A stretch of 64,000 nucleotides of DNA. Origin: Rhodospirillaceae bacterium. GTDB lineage: Bacteria > Pseudomonadota > Alphaproteobacteria > MPNO01 > UBA2964. The position numbers were made by a program, and so were the translations under genes. Positions 27,014 to 36,179 of the stretch are shown here, piece after piece; the stretch's first letter is position 1, and the number at the start of each line of letters is the position of its first letter. The notes beneath the pieces were generated by a model, which saw only the letters and a program-made list of their open reading frames with translations, ran no database searches and was not told the origin of the DNA. The stretch covers positions 36,706-100,705 of the forward strand of contig PAPV01000018.1 in NCBI GenBank assembly GCA_002709075.1, read 5' to 3'.

Positions 27014-29184
27014 TAATACAACATTTCAATTGCTTTTTTAAGACGCGAGGCTGGATCAGCCTGTGTATTCCAACTCTCAAGAGAAACATCTCCAGTTCTG
27101 AACTCACGATACAATGCATTTCCTTGTAAGTGCATAAAAATTGATGCCCAATTTGGATAGGGTTTAAACCAATCTGTATGGCGAGCACGAAGTTCTGATA
27201 ACCCTTTATAATTCCTTCCAATCGCCGAACCCTCTTGCAAAGAAGCTTCACCATTATTTTTATCTTTATTTTTTGAATTTGTATAAGTGTATTCGGGAAA
27301 TCTGGGCGTGATCAGTAGTATAACAGATTTATGATAATCTCTAGTTCTCAAGTTGGAAAACAAATATTGTACCCCGGGAATGTCTTGCAATATAGGCACA
27401 CCATCTCTCAAATTTTCTACCTGTTTTTCAGATAAACCACTTAAAATCAGGGTGTCACCCTCTGATAAATCCACAGTAGCGTTGACTTTTGTTTTCATAG
27501 TTCGCAATTGAAAACTGAACGTAACATTATTGCTCGGAACCAAAAGGAAGGTTCGTTCAACCTCAACTTTTAGTTTTACCTTGCCATCCGCTACTCTTTC
27601 TGGAGTAACCTTTAAATTGACCCCAATATCTTGTTCTATGTCCACTGCTCCGGATTGTGCAGTCGTGGAGACGGATGAAGCACGAATATTCTCTCCGGAA
27701 AAAAATTCCGAAGTTTCCCCCTCAGTTGCTACGATAGTCGGTCTCGCTAGGATGTCATTGCGATCTGATCCAGAATTTGCGATGTTGAGACTATAAGTTA
27801 TGGCAGGAATTGACAAAGCCTTTACGATCGCACGTGTTTTTGTAGAACTTGAAGAGTCCCTTAAATCGTCTGACTGAGTAGTAATATCAGAGAAGGCAAC
27901 ACTATCCGCACTGCCGAAGGTTAATTGTAAATTTTTTAACAGGTTGATACCGCTTGAAGTGGATATATCCTCAACTGAATTTATAATTACCACGTCCACC
28001 AGTACCATTTTTCTTCCCGATGAATTTTGGTTTACACCAGATTGCGTCGAGATGCCGCTATCTTCAGGTGGATTTGGGTTGGTTTCGTCAGAAACTGCAT
28101 TCGCATCACTGACTGAATTTGTCTCTCCTTCAACAGAGTTAGACTGATCTACTGCAGATTGAACGGCATAAAAATTTCTCTCTTTTTTAATTAATTTTGT
28201 TTTTTTAAACTGCGTTTTGAAAACGCTCTCTTTTCTGTATGTTTTGATTGTCTTCTGCCCCATGTTATTATTCATAGAGGAAACTTGAAAATGTCCTGGG
28301 AGAAGCAACTTTTGTCCCGGTCGTATATGATAGGGAGCTGAGAGTTTATTTAAGTTAATTACATCGTTTAAATTAGCTTTCGCTGTTTTAGAAATTTTAT
28401 AAACAGTGTCACCAGTTCGTACGGTAACCGTTCTTTTTTTATTCAGTTGATTTTCAATATCTCTTTTTTTCCAAAACTCGTACAAAGATGTCCAATCTTT
28501 ATATCTTTGCCAAATTTCTTTTTTTCTAGATGAAGTTTCGATGGCATCATAGTGACGCAAACTACTCTCTTTATCGTTAACGGCTGCGTAAACGACCGCA
28601 GCTAACTCATGAGTACGAGCTTCGTCGGGTTGCAACTGTCTTAATCTATGTGTCGCTGCTGCTGCTGTTATTGGATCAGCGGAAAAATAACTTGAAACTG
28701 CAAGATTGTAAGCAACATCAGGATCAGAATTACGTTGTAACAGTAACGTAGCATATACTTTCTGTGCCAGAATAAATTTTCTTTGGTCCAGGAAAAGTTT
28801 ACCTAAATAAAATCGACTAATCCAATTACTATCATCAAATTTGATAGATGCCCTATAACCCGCTTCAGCAAGGTCGAAAAAGCTTGCATCTTTTGTAAGC
28901 GCACGCTGATGATATGTGTAAGCATTAAAAAACTGAATGGCGCTATTTTGTGGTTGCATTCGCAATGCCCTATTGAAGGCACCATTGGCTTCTGCATACT
29001 CACCTTCACGGAGGAACTCAACCCCTTCAAGGGCTAGTCTTTGATGGGCATTTGCTGGTTTTGGATCAAACTTTGGTGTCAGGGGGTCGTTAATATTGGT
29101 ATTTGACACACACCCACTTAGGCAAATAAATAATGCAAAAAAAACATATAAAAGCACAATTTTGTTGCCGAACGTCATAATCAT
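27010..29184 (-). CDS. Secretin-domain lipoprotein with TPR and LysM modules
   Basis: A 724-aa protein with an unusual order of domains: lipoprotein signal with lipobox CLSGC; TPR-like repeats (about 45-235, for example AEANGAFNRALRMQPQNSA); a LysM domain (about 250-300, TVRTGDTVYKISKTAKANL); a Ser/Asn-rich linker; and a C-terminal secretin domain (VLVDVVIINSVEDI, TRAIVKALSIP, then RDGVPILQDIPGVQYLFSN). The secretin part has the VPxLxxIPxxxxLF signature of type II/III secretins. It probably forms or caps an outer-membrane pore tied to peptidoglycan. No other secretion-system genes are in the window. It overlaps its neighbours by 4 bases on each side. Confidence 0.82.
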   Translation of the reverse strand: MIMTFGNKIVLLYVFFALFICLSGCVSNTNINDPLTPKFDPKPANAHQRLALEGVEFLREGEYAEANGAFNRALRMQPQNSAIQFFNAYTYHQRALTKDASFFDLAEAGYRASIKFDDSNWISRFYLGKLFLDQRKFILAQKVYATLLLQRNSDPDVAYNLAVSSYFSADPITAAAATHRLRQLQPDEARTHELAAVVYAAVNDKESSLRHYDAIETSSRKKEIWQRYKDWTSLYEFWKKRDIENQLNKKRTVTVRTGDTVYKISKTAKANLNDVINLNKLSAPYHIRPGQKLLLPGHFQVSSMNNNMGQKTIKTYRKESVFKTQFKKTKLIKKERNFYAVQSAVDQSNSVEGETNSVSDANAVSDETNPNPPEDSGISTQSGVNQNSSGRKMVLVDVVIINSVEDISTSSGINLLKNLQLTFGSADSVAFSDITTQSDDLRDSSSSTKTRAIVKALSIPAITYSLNIANSGSDRNDILARPTIVATEGETSEFFSGENIRASSVSTTAQSGAVDIEQDIGVNLKVTPERVADGKVKLKVEVERTFLLVPSNNVTFSFQLRTMKTKVNATVDLSEGDTLILSGLSEKQVENLRDGVPILQDIPGVQYLFSNLRTRDYHKSVILLITPRFPEYTYTNSKNKDKNNGEASLQEGSAIGRNYKGLSELRARHTDWFKPYPNWASIFMHLQGNALYREFRTGDVSLESWNTQADPASRLKKAIEMLYY

Positions 29185-30161
29185 TTTTTTTGCCTGCGTT
29201 TCTTGCTTTTCTGTAACTCAGAGACTACTCCATCGTGTAGAGGAACACGGATACCTTCTTTAAACATATGTTTAATCGAAACATCCGCGAGAGCAGGATG
29301 AGCGGACTTAAAACCTTCTAAATCATTTATAATTAAACGCGTAATTGTGCTAATACTGTTGATATGGATTTTTTTTTGTGTGAGCAAAACCACTTTTATA
29401 CCCAGGGTTCTCGCAATATTTTTAGATCCAGGATTGAACTTTGCCGGGACAGTGTAGTCGAAAAAAAATGGTCCCAACTCTTTCAAACCGGATAAAATCT
29501 TTGCAGGAACACTTATAAAAATTGCGTCACATTGCTTACTTAATCTCTCGTATAATTTATTGGGGAGCCCAATGGACTCGATTAAAATATCAACCTGACC
29601 AGAACAAAATGGGACCTCCTGGTTTTTGGTTGAAAATTCAGTTACCGAGGAGAAATATTTTTTAGACCATCCCATTATCCTAAATATTTTCTCTGCTATG
29701 TCACGCTTTCCTGAACCTTTATTACCTATATTTATTTTTCGTCCTGCAAAATCAGAAAATGTTTTTATTCCGCTCGACTTTTTTACAGTTATTAGTAATG
29801 GCTGCGTATATAAATTTAACAAAGTTCGCAGTTCATTGTTAGGCCCCATATCTAAAAAACGCTCTTCCCCACGATAAGCAAAATACGCTAGATCTGAACG
29901 AGTTATTGCCAGATCAAGCTCTCCTGATGATAGAGCCTGTATGTTATAAACTGAACCACCTGTTGTGTATTCTAAACAACGTAGTTTATGCTCATCGCGT
30001 GATCTGTTAATTTGTTTGCAGAAAGCTTTGCCAACAGGATAATAAGTACCCTTGTTCGATGCTGTACCAAGAGCAAAAAATTTATTTGCTTTTGCGTTTG
30101 GACACATAAACAAAAAAGAAGTAAACAAAATACATCCAACGAATTTCGATAGAGCACTCAT
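29181..30161 (-). CDS. TAXI-family periplasmic binding protein
   Basis: A 326-aa protein with a signal peptide and the TAXI/NMT1-like fold: ALGTASNKGTYYPVGKA near the start and LDLAITRSDLAYFAY in the middle. TAXI proteins normally feed TRAP transporters, but no TRAP membrane subunit is present here. It sits between an ABC-type binding protein and a secretin lipoprotein with 4-base ATGA overlaps. It may therefore act in sensing rather than import. The C-terminus is strongly basic (KSKKRRQKK). Confidence 0.82.
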   Translation of the reverse strand: MSALSKFVGCILFTSFLFMCPNAKANKFFALGTASNKGTYYPVGKAFCKQINRSRDEHKLRCLEYTTGGSVYNIQALSSGELDLAITRSDLAYFAYRGEERFLDMGPNNELRTLLNLYTQPLLITVKKSSGIKTFSDFAGRKINIGNKGSGKRDIAEKIFRIMGWSKKYFSSVTEFSTKNQEVPFCSGQVDILIESIGLPNKLYERLSKQCDAIFISVPAKILSGLKELGPFFFDYTVPAKFNPGSKNIARTLGIKVVLLTQKKIHINSISTITRLIINDLEGFKSAHPALADVSIKHMFKEGIRVPLHDGVVSELQKSKKRRQKK

Positions 30162-31159
30162 TTAATTACCTCAGCTATTTTTAAAAGGCCCATTGGTGGA
30201 TAGAGGTTTAAAGCGTGAGCACTTTTGATATTTATCAATACAGAATATCGTTTAAGCTTAAGTAAGGGAATAGTCCCCGCTTGTATTTTTTTGAAAAGAA
30301 TTTTCTCTGCCTGCAAGGCTGCAATTTTTCCAATACTTGCATATTTGCTCGCAATGCCAAGCAAAGCAGCACCTTTTCTAACGGGCACCTCACTACCGGC
30401 TGCTACTGGCAAGTTTAGCTCTAATGCTGCACCAGTGAACTCTTTGCGATACTTTGTTAAAAATGAACTAGAACCCATGTATAAAAAATCAGGTTTTTGT
30501 CTCGCAATCCGAGTAACAGCCGGAACAATATCGCCGATTATCGGTTTCCCGTTACTTTCAACCGCAATTTGTTCTGTAACAACAGAAATGCCTAGTTCCT
30601 TTGCTGCATTTTTAACCGCCTGCACACTCAAACGCGCATTTAATTCATTTGTGTTGTAGACCATGCCAATCTTACTTATGGGTTTATACTTTTTAATTGT
30701 TTTTAATTGTGCCACTGCTGGAGCCCTATTCAAAGTGCCTGTGACATTAATCCTGCCCGTAAAATTATAATTTTTTGCTATCTTAGCCCCAACCGGATCT
30801 GCAACAATCATAAAAACAGCAGGGATCTGTGTAATATGTGCGTCACTCTCAGGCTCATCCCATCTACCAAGGATTGATTTGGATACAGAGGTGCCCCAGG
30901 TAACCACCAAATCAGGCTGCAAAATTTTTATTTCTTTCACAAAACCTGGAAGTTTTGCCTTATCCCTTTCAGCATTTCTGACCACAAATTTTATTTTTTT
31001 TGATAGGGGTTCAAAATATGATTTAAAACTTTGACAAGCCTCTTCACAGCCTCTCCAGACCGCGATATAAATTGTTTTAGTTTCACTTGCTTTAGAGCTT
31101 GATGATAAAATAAAAAAGACACAAAACGATAATACTAAGATTGATTTAAACAAAATCAT
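30158..31159 (-). CDS. ABC_sub_bind-family (TrpX-like) periplasmic binding protein
   Basis: A 333-aa exported protein with the PF04392-like pattern: IYIAVWRGCEEACQSFKSYF at the start of the mature domain, QPDLVVTWGTSVSK, AVFMIVADPVGAKI and KIGMVYNTNEL. These proteins usually work with ABC permeases for aromatic amino acids or similar ligands. No ABC permease or ATPase is adjacent. Instead it is coupled by ATGA overlaps to a sensor-MFS fusion and a TAXI protein, so it is probably the ligand-binding partner of that sensor. Confidence 0.82.
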   Translation of the reverse strand: MILFKSILVLSFCVFFILSSSSKASETKTIYIAVWRGCEEACQSFKSYFEPLSKKIKFVVRNAERDKAKLPGFVKEIKILQPDLVVTWGTSVSKSILGRWDEPESDAHITQIPAVFMIVADPVGAKIAKNYNFTGRINVTGTLNRAPAVAQLKTIKKYKPISKIGMVYNTNELNARLSVQAVKNAAKELGISVVTEQIAVESNGKPIIGDIVPAVTRIARQKPDFLYMGSSSFLTKYRKEFTGAALELNLPVAAGSEVPVRKGAALLGIASKYASIGKIAALQAEKILFKKIQAGTIPLLKLKRYSVLINIKSAHALNLYPPMGLLKIAEVIK

Positions 31160-33111
31160 GGGGTTATTGCCTTGTTGTTTGACACGTTATTTTTCAGAAA
31201 ATAACCAAGAAGAACCAAAGCAGACCCTGAAACCAAACAACCAATAACCAAAATGGCATTTGAAAAACCTACAGACGCGACGAGTGCGCCAGCCAATAAT
31301 GGGCCGATTACGCTTCCTACCCTCTCTAAGGTGCGCAGGAGCCCGAGGATAGCAGTTCTGCCTTGGTGAGGCATTTCTGTTTCAGCAATTTCCATAATAA
31401 AGGCAATTTGAGGCGCCTTCATAAACGCATGCGCAACTCCCATTAAAATTATCATTAACACAACAGCATATAAAGTCTGGTTCTCATGAAAAATAACTAA
31501 TCCAACGCCAGATAGAAAACATCCAAACACAAGGATTTTTAACGTCCCGCCCACGTGGTCTGCAACCCAAGCAGTTATTGGTCCCAATGCTATTACAAGA
31601 ACTGGGTAAATCATCATCACACGTCCAGTTTCTGCTGATGAGGAGCCCAACGAAAAAAGATACAAGGGTATTATAAAATATATAAATCCAGTCAAAATTA
31701 TTTTTGCTGGTATTGCCGACATCAAGATTGTGACAAGAAACTTAGTGTTTAATAAAATTCCCATAAATTTGGTCTGGCTTTTTAGACCATCAGCTTTTTC
31801 TTCAACATCCTGCGAGACAAAAAAACTGTTAGCAATAACTCCAGCGATAAGGACAAGACAACCTGAAAGTAAAAAGACTGATTGATAACCAATGCGTTCT
31901 ACTAAAATACCTCCTATTGCAGTGCCTGCCATGGAAGCGCTCATTAGTATGCCCACAAATGCTGCCATACCCTGAGTTCTTGCCCTAGGATCAACGATAC
32001 CAGCAATATAGCCCTGGCAACAAATAACTATCATTGCATAGCCGAAGCCTGTGACTGCCCTCCCAGCGGCAATCCAAATGACATCGTTCGCAAAAGCGCA
32101 CAGGATGTGACCCATAAAAGCTGGAGCTAGTGCAAACAAATATACACGTTTGCTTCCAAAACGATCCGCCCATCGCCCCGCAAGAGGGGTAAAAAGTGCT
32201 ATCATCCCCATGAAAACCATGATAGGTAAGCCAAGCAACACATCCATCGGCAAAAAATCAATACTTGTACCAGTTTCTTTGACAAAGACCGGCATAAATG
32301 ATTTCTGAAGCTCGTCTGCAAAGACAAAAATAAAAAGTGGAATACGAACATCCGTAACAGCGCGCTGCCTGAAATTCTTTGTCCTATCGAGCTTTAAAGT
32401 TGACAGCACCTTGAGGTTATTTTTCGAGGTGCTTATATCTTGTGGAAGGCTATCAATCAATAGATTTATTTGTTTGCAACAATAAGCGATTGCATCTTGG
32501 CCCCTATGCCTCAAAACTAAACTAAAATTTCGTTGTTTATACTTCTCTAGAATAGTTTGAAAATGCTTAAGAGGGTTAGTAATACTGAAAGCGACTAGGG
32601 TAAGAGTAATTTCAATGGAAAGAATTATCCCAACAAAAAGAAGAATTAGAATATCAAACACAATACTCTCCATTTTACTTTGAGTGAAATCTCTGTCCGT
32701 TTTAACGTAAATTTTCAGGTCTTCTCCCTTCGCAGATAAGTTTTTTACAAAATCGTATTCACTTTGGTTGACTTTGACTTCCTCCAATATACCTACACCA
32801 TCTACCGCCACTACTATTGCTCTAATTTCCGGGTAGCGACCAGAAATCTGATTGATATAACTCCCAATATTCGGGATGTCTTTAAGTCGGATATTAAACT
32901 CCCTTGCCAAACTGAGATCCCGCCCCAGTTGCTCCGCAATCATCTCAACCTTTTTCTGAACAACGGGGGACAACTCTTTTTCGAAAAGTTTCACCGTTCC
33001 CCAAGCAACAATTCCGGTGGAGGCAATGACGCCGACCATGATAACTCCAAATAGCCGCTTTTTGAGGGTAGGTAAAGCTTCCAGCGCCTGCTTAACTGGA
33101 TTCAAAGTCAA
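31156..33111 (-). CDS. Sensor-HAMP-MFS fusion transporter
   Basis: A 651-aa chimera. Residues 20-40 are a membrane helix, 40-145 a periplasmic sensor-like domain, 150-175 a second helix, and 175-245 a HAMP-like cytoplasmic segment (SITNPLKHFQTILEKYKQRN). From about 258 to 640 there follows a full 12-helix MFS transporter with the classical loop motif GRWADRFGSKRVYLF. The TTG start overlaps the upstream stop as TTGA. The combination suggests that a periplasmic signal gates a transporter directly through HAMP movement, without a kinase. Its first 245 residues mirror the layout of the gene before it. Confidence 0.85.
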   Translation of the reverse strand: MTLNPVKQALEALPTLKKRLFGVIMVGVIASTGIVAWGTVKLFEKELSPVVQKKVEMIAEQLGRDLSLAREFNIRLKDIPNIGSYINQISGRYPEIRAIVVAVDGVGILEEVKVNQSEYDFVKNLSAKGEDLKIYVKTDRDFTQSKMESIVFDILILLFVGIILSIEITLTLVAFSITNPLKHFQTILEKYKQRNFSLVLRHRGQDAIAYCCKQINLLIDSLPQDISTSKNNLKVLSTLKLDRTKNFRQRAVTDVRIPLFIFVFADELQKSFMPVFVKETGTSIDFLPMDVLLGLPIMVFMGMIALFTPLAGRWADRFGSKRVYLFALAPAFMGHILCAFANDVIWIAAGRAVTGFGYAMIVICCQGYIAGIVDPRARTQGMAAFVGILMSASMAGTAIGGILVERIGYQSVFLLSGCLVLIAGVIANSFFVSQDVEEKADGLKSQTKFMGILLNTKFLVTILMSAIPAKIILTGFIYFIIPLYLFSLGSSSAETGRVMMIYPVLVIALGPITAWVADHVGGTLKILVFGCFLSGVGLVIFHENQTLYAVVLMIILMGVAHAFMKAPQIAFIMEIAETEMPHQGRTAILGLLRTLERVGSVIGPLLAGALVASVGFSNAILVIGCLVSGSALVLLGYFLKNNVSNNKAITP

Positions 33112-33848
33112 TTTTTTACTCCTAGATGTACCTTTAAATCAGCCAGGGTTCCTTTTATGAAAGAAAAGGATTTTGTTAATTCATCTTCACAATTTAGTTT
33201 TTCAGGACTGGAAGGAGAAAAAACATTCTCAGCAGATGATCGAATTTGATTGTAGGCTCCCTGTAAACTTCTAAAAACAAAAAAATTTACAATCGCCAGT
33301 AAAATAGTGCTCAAAACTATTACAGATACTGTCAAAAAGAATAAATTATTTCTTATTTCGGCGTAGTAATCGGTGAATATACCTGATTGATAGCCAAAAA
33401 TTACGTAGAAATCCTGATTAGTAATATTTTTAAATAGTTTTTCTCCAAAATCTGTTGTCCCGTCATTTTGTATAATCCACTTGTCAGATGCTCTTGACTT
33501 AGCCAGTGAATTTTGTATCAAATTTTTGCGCACAGTGGCTTCGTTTTCTTCTTCAGGAAATACAACTTCCCCATCAGAATTGAGTATGTAAATGTATGCA
33601 ATTCCAGTTTCCGCATTATAAATCTTGTCCAGAACCTCCTTGAGTTTTGCTGACTCCGATATTTTTATCCCTAGGTTTTCAGCGTTAATCAAAGTACTCC
33701 GCACCTCTTCACTCAAGACGGAAACTCGTGAAGATGTGTAGTCCGACAATAAATTTTGAAATTTAAAATAGTTCAAAACAGCCAAAATAGTTAAAATGGC
33801 AGCAACCATAACATTAATCAAAATAATTACTTTAGCTCTAATGCGCAT
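33108..33848 (-). CDS. Membrane sensor with Cache-like periplasmic domain and no output domain
   Basis: A 246-aa protein: helix at 8-28, a periplasmic sensor of about 140 residues (IYILNSDGEVVFPEEENE looks PAS/Cache-like), a helix at about 170-195, then a short HAMP-like tail. There is no kinase, cyclase or methyl-accepting region, so it must signal through another protein. It is the first gene of the six-gene operon and parallels the N-terminal half of the next product, suggesting a heterodimeric sensor. ATG at 33848. Confidence 0.8.
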   Translation of the reverse strand: MRIRAKVIILINVMVAAILTILAVLNYFKFQNLLSDYTSSRVSVLSEEVRSTLINAENLGIKISESAKLKEVLDKIYNAETGIAYIYILNSDGEVVFPEEENEATVRKNLIQNSLAKSRASDKWIIQNDGTTDFGEKLFKNITNQDFYVIFGYQSGIFTDYYAEIRNNLFFLTVSVIVLSTILLAIVNFFVFRSLQGAYNQIRSSAENVFSPSSPEKLNCEDELTKSFSFIKGTLADLKVHLGVKN

Positions 33849-34122
33849 TTAAGTTGATTTCCAAAAGTAGGCCATTGTCGATGTATAAATGTCAATAACC
33901 CTGATAAATTGCACTCTGTTCGATTTCGGTCAACTCCTCGCGTTCTTTAGTCCTCAATAATTATTACTTAATTTGAACAGACAATCGAAACTGATTTACT
34001 GCGAATTATTCGCATTTGCATATTGCTGAAGCGCTGGTATTATGGTAGTAATGGTTGGTAATCGAACATCAAAACGATTTACCAAATTTCACTTAAATTT
34101 TCCATTTAAATAAGGTATCTTT

Positions 34123-35913
34123 ATGAAAACTGCGCTCAAAACCCTGCTATTCGGCATATCCATCTCTTTTTTAATGGGGACCTCGGCCTACTCTTCACCC
34201 GCAACAAATGGGGAAATTAATTATTACAAAACAAAAAATATATCTAATTCGAAAAATATAAATCGACAGTTCCAAATGGCGGGTATTCATACGAAGAAGG
34301 CTCGGCGCAAGGCAAAAAATAAAATTAGTGGCGCAGCAAAAAAAACTGGACGTGCAGTAAAGAAAACTACCGACAAAGCACGCCGAACTGTGAACAAAGG
34401 TGCAAAGAAAACCGGACGAGCTGTAAACAAAGCAACTCGTAAAATTGGAAGAACAGGTGCAGCAGTTGGGGGCGCAGTAGTAGGGGCAGGTGTTGCAGCC
34501 GGCGCAGCAGTTGCCTCGGGCGCAAATGCGGTTGTTGATGCTGCGAAAGGTTTTAAATTCTCCCAGGAAAAGCCATTCGCAAAATCTGGCAAATGTAAGG
34601 CTAAACGGCCGGGGAAAATGAATGCTTCATATTGCAACTATGCGCAAGTTAATATGAAAGCTTGTGCACGCATTTTTGGTAAAAAAGCATGTTTGGGACC
34701 TGGTCGATTCAAAACTGAAGTTGCTGGCACAACTGGCGTTGTTACTTACCTCGATAAAAGAAATGGTAAGTTGGGTGCTACAGTAGACGCAAAGCAGACG
34801 GTCACTTTGAATTTCTTTGGAAAACCAGTAAAAGTGGGATTATCCTGTCAATTCACAAAGGGCGCTAAGTCATCTTGGAGCAAAACCTTTGGGGTTAACT
34901 ACCAAACGCCAGCATTCCCTCCGATAACTTCAACAGACGTTTTAGAGGCAATAATCACTCGAGGCATGAAATCTGCTGCCAAATCTGCTGCAAAATCAGC
35001 TGCAATGAGGGCTAACTCAAAAAATATGAATCAAGCTATGTCTGGTTATGCAGGAATGGCTACAGCTGGCGAAATGGCTAAACTCATGCAAACCTCTGGT
35101 TGTAATTTCATTATCCCAGAAGCAACTCTCTTCAAAGGCATTGGCAGCTTTAATTTGGCAACTGCCGGAGTTCGAATAACAATTGCAGCACAAAACTGGA
35201 AAATAAATCCTAAGAGAAAATATGCCTCTGTAGATCTAGTTGTGAGCACAGGTGTTGAAGCAGCGGTTGGGGGGAGTGAAAATAAAATTGCCGGCAAAAG
35301 AGTGAAGATGCCCGGATATTCATGGGGTAAAGATTTTGCAAATCTTGTAAAGTATAATGTAGCGACTGGTGGCAAAGGCAAAGACAATAGTCGAGCCTCC
35401 ACTGACAGTCGGAATAAAAAAGCCCCGAGGCTTGCTTATAACCCAAAATACAACAAACAAATTGTATCAAGTGGACAGCAGCGTCGTGCGAAACGCCCGC
35501 CGCCGCGTGGTAAAAACCGAGCTCTTGCAGGAATAATGAATAAACCTGTATGCATTCGTGCTGCCAAAGGTCAGTATGTGGTTGTTGAAAAGAATAAAAA
35601 ACAGGTTAACGCTAACCGTCGCAAATGTGGTCCTTGGGAAACCTTTATTATTCGTGGTAACACAATTCAAAATGCCCATTGGAAAACTTATCTTTCCTGT
35701 CAACCAAACGGTAGACTAGAAGGCAATAGACGAAAGCCGGCTGGATGGGAACAAATTAAAGTAATTCCCCAGGGACGTGGTCAGTATGCATTTCGATGTA
35801 TGGCACACGGTAAGAAATTCCTTGTTGCAGAGGGTGCTGGTGGTAAGAATATGAACGCCAACAGACGTAAAGCTGGTCCATGGGAAAAATTTCGTATTGA
35901 ACCAAAACGTTGA
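34123..35913 (+). CDS. Secreted basic protein: histone H1-like repeats plus fascin-like beta-trefoil
   Basis: A 596-aa unrecognised exported protein. The parts are: a signal peptide (TLLFGISISFLMGTSAYSS); a Lys/Arg/Ala-rich, histone H1-like tract (residues 48-110, with repeats such as KKTGRAVKKTTDKARRTV); an Ala/Gly-rich possible membrane or fibrous stretch (110-140); a central unknown domain with cysteines (150-440); and a C-terminal beta-trefoil-like region with three repeats, each with an NRRKxGPWE-type core. The trefoil resembles fascin-like lectin domains. AAGG lies before the ATG, and a strong terminator follows. DNA or polysaccharide binding outside the cell is possible but unproven. 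Confidence 0.75.
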   Translation: MKTALKTLLFGISISFLMGTSAYSSPATNGEINYYKTKNISNSKNINRQFQMAGIHTKKARRKAKNKISGAAKKTGRAVKKTTDKARRTVNKGAKKTGRAVNKATRKIGRTGAAVGGAVVGAGVAAGAAVASGANAVVDAAKGFKFSQEKPFAKSGKCKAKRPGKMNASYCNYAQVNMKACARIFGKKACLGPGRFKTEVAGTTGVVTYLDKRNGKLGATVDAKQTVTLNFFGKPVKVGLSCQFTKGAKSSWSKTFGVNYQTPAFPPITSTDVLEAIITRGMKSAAKSAAKSAAMRANSKNMNQAMSGYAGMATAGEMAKLMQTSGCNFIIPEATLFKGIGSFNLATAGVRITIAAQNWKINPKRKYASVDLVVSTGVEAAVGGSENKIAGKRVKMPGYSWGKDFANLVKYNVATGGKGKDNSRASTDSRNKKAPRLAYNPKYNKQIVSSGQQRRAKRPPPRGKNRALAGIMNKPVCIRAAKGQYVVVEKNKKQVNANRRKCGPWETFIIRGNTIQNAHWKTYLSCQPNGRLEGNRRKPAGWEQIKVIPQGRGQYAFRCMAHGKKFLVAEGAGGKNMNANRRKAGPWEKFRIEPKR

Positions 35914-35949
35914 TAAGAAATCCTGATAATACAACCGGAATATATAAAA

Positions 35950-35973
35950 GGCGGGCAAATGCCCGCCTTTTTT
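35950..35973 (+). terminator. Strong Rho-independent terminator
   Basis: GGCGGGC (35950-35956), loop AAAT, GCCCGCC (35961-35967) and then six T. It is a perfect GC-rich stem that ends the transcript of the basic beta-trefoil protein. Confidence 0.93.
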
Positions 35974-36179
35974 CTTTACTTTTTTATCATTTCTTAATCT
36001 TAACGCATACTGACGAAAAATAGAAAGATCCATGTTGAGTTATTATGCATATACAAAAGGGTGAAGTATATTTGAGAAAATAAGGTAAGTTTATAATCTT
36101 GCGAGTAAAAATCATTCTCAGTATAATATATTTTCAGGTTACCAAAACCTTCAATTACTTTTTAAAAAACGAGGAAACT

